This document shows, in pieces, positions 12,319-13,945 of a DNA stretch of 13,945 nt (the first letter of the stretch is position 1; each line of letters starts with the position of its first letter). Below the pieces are notes generated by a model that was not told the DNA's origin, made no database searches, and was given only the letters and a program-made list of their open reading frames with translations. The translations under genes and the position numbers were made by a program. The DNA comes from an archaeon (GTDB lineage Archaea > Nanobdellota > Nanobdellia > Woesearchaeales > JAHJEM01): the NCBI GenBank assembly GCA_020057445.1, contig JAGVFV010000139.1:1-13945 (forward strand), written 5' to 3'.

Positions 12319-13945
12319 ATGGCGACCAAACTCATCTATTTCTTCAAAGAAGGAAAGGCAGACGGCAATGACAAGATGAAAGACCTCCTTGGAGGCAAAG
12401 GCGCAAACCTTGCAGAGATGGCAGGAGGGCTCAAGCTCCCTGTGCCTGCAGGATTCACCATCACGACTGAAGTCTGCACGTCCTACTACAAGAACGACAA
12501 GGCATATCCCTCTTCATTCAAGAAAGACGTCGAAGACAACCTAAAGGAGATCGAGAAGAGTATGGGAAAGAGGTTCGGAGATCCAAAAAATCCTCTCCTC
12601 CTGTCTGTGCGGTCAGGCGCAAGGCGCAGCATGCCTGGCATGATGGAGACCATCCTCAACTGCGGCCTCACCACAAAGACCATCCCAGGACTCATCGCGT
12701 TAACGAACAATCCCCGCTTTGTCTACGACTGTTACAGGCGACTCATCATGATGTACGCAGACGTCGTCATGGAAAAGGCGCAAGGGCTTGACATCAGCAT
12801 CAGAAGAAAGCTCGAAAAGATCATGGAAGAGATGAAAAAGAAGAAAGGAGCAAGACAAGATACAGACCTTTCTGCAGAAGACCTCAAGCAGCTTGCAGAT
12901 GAATTCAAGGCGACGATAAAGAAAGAGCTCGACAAGGAATTCCCAGATAATCATTACGAACAGCTCTGGGGAGCGATCGCTGCAGTCTTCCAATCCTGGA
13001 ACGGCAAGCGAGCGATATCCTACAGAAGGATCGAGAACATCCCTGACGACTGGGGAACCGCTGTCAATGTGCAGGCCATGGTCTTTGGCAACCTCAACAC
13101 TAATTCAGCGACAGGAGTCGCATTCACAAGGAATCCTGCGACAGGAGAGAACGCATTCTACGGCGAATACCTCATCAATGCGCAGGGAGAGGACGTTGTC
13201 GCAGGCATCAGGACACCTGCTCCCATCAACCAGGAGAGCCAAAGCGAACACAACAAGGCACTCGTCACCCTTGAAAAAGCGATGCCGAGCATCTACAAAG
13301 AGCTGGATACGATCAGGAACATGCTTGAAAAGCACTACCGCGACATGCTGGACATCGAATTCACCATCGAGAACGGCAAGCTCTACATGCTCCAATGCAG
13401 GGTAGGGAAGAGAAACGGACCGGCAGCAGTGACCATGGCGCACGACATGGCAAAAGAGAAACTCATCACGAACGAAGAAGCGGTCATGCGCGTGACACCA
13501 AGCCAGCTTGACGAGCTCCTCCACCCTATCCTTGACCCGAAGCACGAACTCAAGACTGAACCGATCGCAAAAGGGCTTCCTGCAGGGCCAGGAGGTGCTC
13601 TCGGACAGATCGTCTTCACTTCGAATGACGCTGTCGCCTGGGCAAAAGACGGAAAAAAAGTCATCCTTGTACGCGAAGAGACAAACCCAGAAGACATCGA
13701 AGGCATGCGCGCGGCAGCGGCAATCCTCACCCAACGCGGAGGAATGACAAGCCATGCTGCACTAGTCGCACGCGGCTGGGGAAAATGCTGCATCGTCGGC
13801 TGCGCAGACCTCTCTATCACAGGAAAGACAGTCAAGATAGGAAAGAAAACATACAAGGAAGGAGACACACTCTCGCTCAACGGAAGCAGAGGACTTGTCT
13901 ACGACGGAACGCTGCCCCTCATGAGCGGTGCAGAAGAGAACAAGA
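12319..13945 (+). CDS. ppdK: Pyruvate, phosphate dikinase (3' end beyond window)
   Basis: PPDK interconverts pyruvate, ATP and Pi with PEP, AMP and PPi, serving glycolysis or gluconeogenesis. The 542 codons visible cover the N-terminal ATP-grasp part and the phosphohistidine domain. Marks are LLGGKGANLAEM (23-34), the VPAGFTITTE segment, SVRSGARRSMPGMMETILN with phosphate-binding arginines, TGVAFTRNPATGE, LYMLQCRVGKR, and the swivelling-domain motif TQRGGMTSHAALVARG with catalytic His479. MPGMMET and the TSHAALVARG form distinguish it from PEP synthase. The C-terminal PEP/pyruvate-binding barrel, about 330 residues in the family, lies outside the window. The ATG follows a TATA box by 27 nt, so it is probably leaderless. 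Confidence 0.95.
   Translation, partial: MATKLIYFFKEGKADGNDKMKDLLGGKGANLAEMAGGLKLPVPAGFTITTEVCTSYYKNDKAYPSSFKKDVEDNLKEIEKSMGKRFGDPKNPLLLSVRSGARRSMPGMMETILNCGLTTKTIPGLIALTNNPRFVYDCYRRLIMMYADVVMEKAQGLDISIRRKLEKIMEEMKKKKGARQDTDLSAEDLKQLADEFKATIKKELDKEFPDNHYEQLWGAIAAVFQSWNGKRAISYRRIENIPDDWGTAVNVQAMVFGNLNTNSATGVAFTRNPATGENAFYGEYLINAQGEDVVAGIRTPAPINQESQSEHNKALVTLEKAMPSIYKELDTIRNMLEKHYRDMLDIEFTIENGKLYMLQCRVGKRNGPAAVTMAHDMAKEKLITNEEAVMRVTPSQLDELLHPILDPKHELKTEPIAKGLPAGPGGALGQIVFTSNDAVAWAKDGKKVILVREETNPEDIEGMRAAAAILTQRGGMTSHAALVARGWGKCCIVGCADLSITGKTVKIGKKTYKEGDTLSLNGSRGLVYDGTLPLMSGAEENK

Overview
The window looks like chromosomal DNA of an archaeon. The evidence is an ABCE1/Rli1 ribosome-recycling ATPase, a DUF99 protein, an archaeal-type TrmI tRNA m1A methyltransferase, a double Lrp-type regulator and a tRNA gene with no encoded CCA. 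In addition, most genes carry a TATA-like box centred 25-30 nt before the start codon and no Shine-Dalgarno, the pattern of leaderless archaeal transcripts. A DPANN/Woesearchaeota-like lineage is my guess from gene style only; the sequence does not prove it.

Layout. Positions 1-202 hold no gene but a run of five back-to-back hairpins. An unrecognised 224-aa gene (203-877, minus) is divergent from tRNA-Cys(GCA) (958-1030). A cupin gene starts 7 nt after the tRNA and overlaps trmI by 4 nt, so tRNA, cupin and tRNA methyltransferase look like one transcription unit. DUF99 (2259-2825) converges on a DUF1461 membrane protein that sits directly behind abce1 on the minus strand. Positions 5211-5762 are a disordered stretch with a repeat element, a 29-bp tandem duplication, remnants of small minus-strand ORFs and a T-tract terminator region. 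A double Lrp-like regulator and a 261-aa helical protein of unknown family diverge from one shared TATA box. Next come dut and a family B DNA polymerase resembling bacterial Pol II, facing a MazG-like pyrophosphohydrolase and a small winged-helix protein. This forms a replication and nucleotide-sanitation neighbourhood. The right end has two small hypothetical proteins facing each other across another repeat copy, then pyruvate phosphate dikinase, cut by the window end.

The main discovery is a dispersed two-hairpin palindromic element present in three diverged copies (1157-1252, 5309-5385, 11861-11997). All share a core reading TAAGCCT..AACTGGTC and ending CCAGTTC..GCA. The arms covary between copies, and the first hairpin has an almost unrelated sequence in each copy yet stays palindromic. 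Copy 1 lies in frame inside the cupin gene and appears to add 34 residues, copy 2 ends a small ORF, and copy 3 fills the gap between two convergent genes and forms or abuts both stop codons. The behaviour recalls the Rickettsia palindromic elements that insert into coding genes; I know of no described archaeal counterpart with this sequence.
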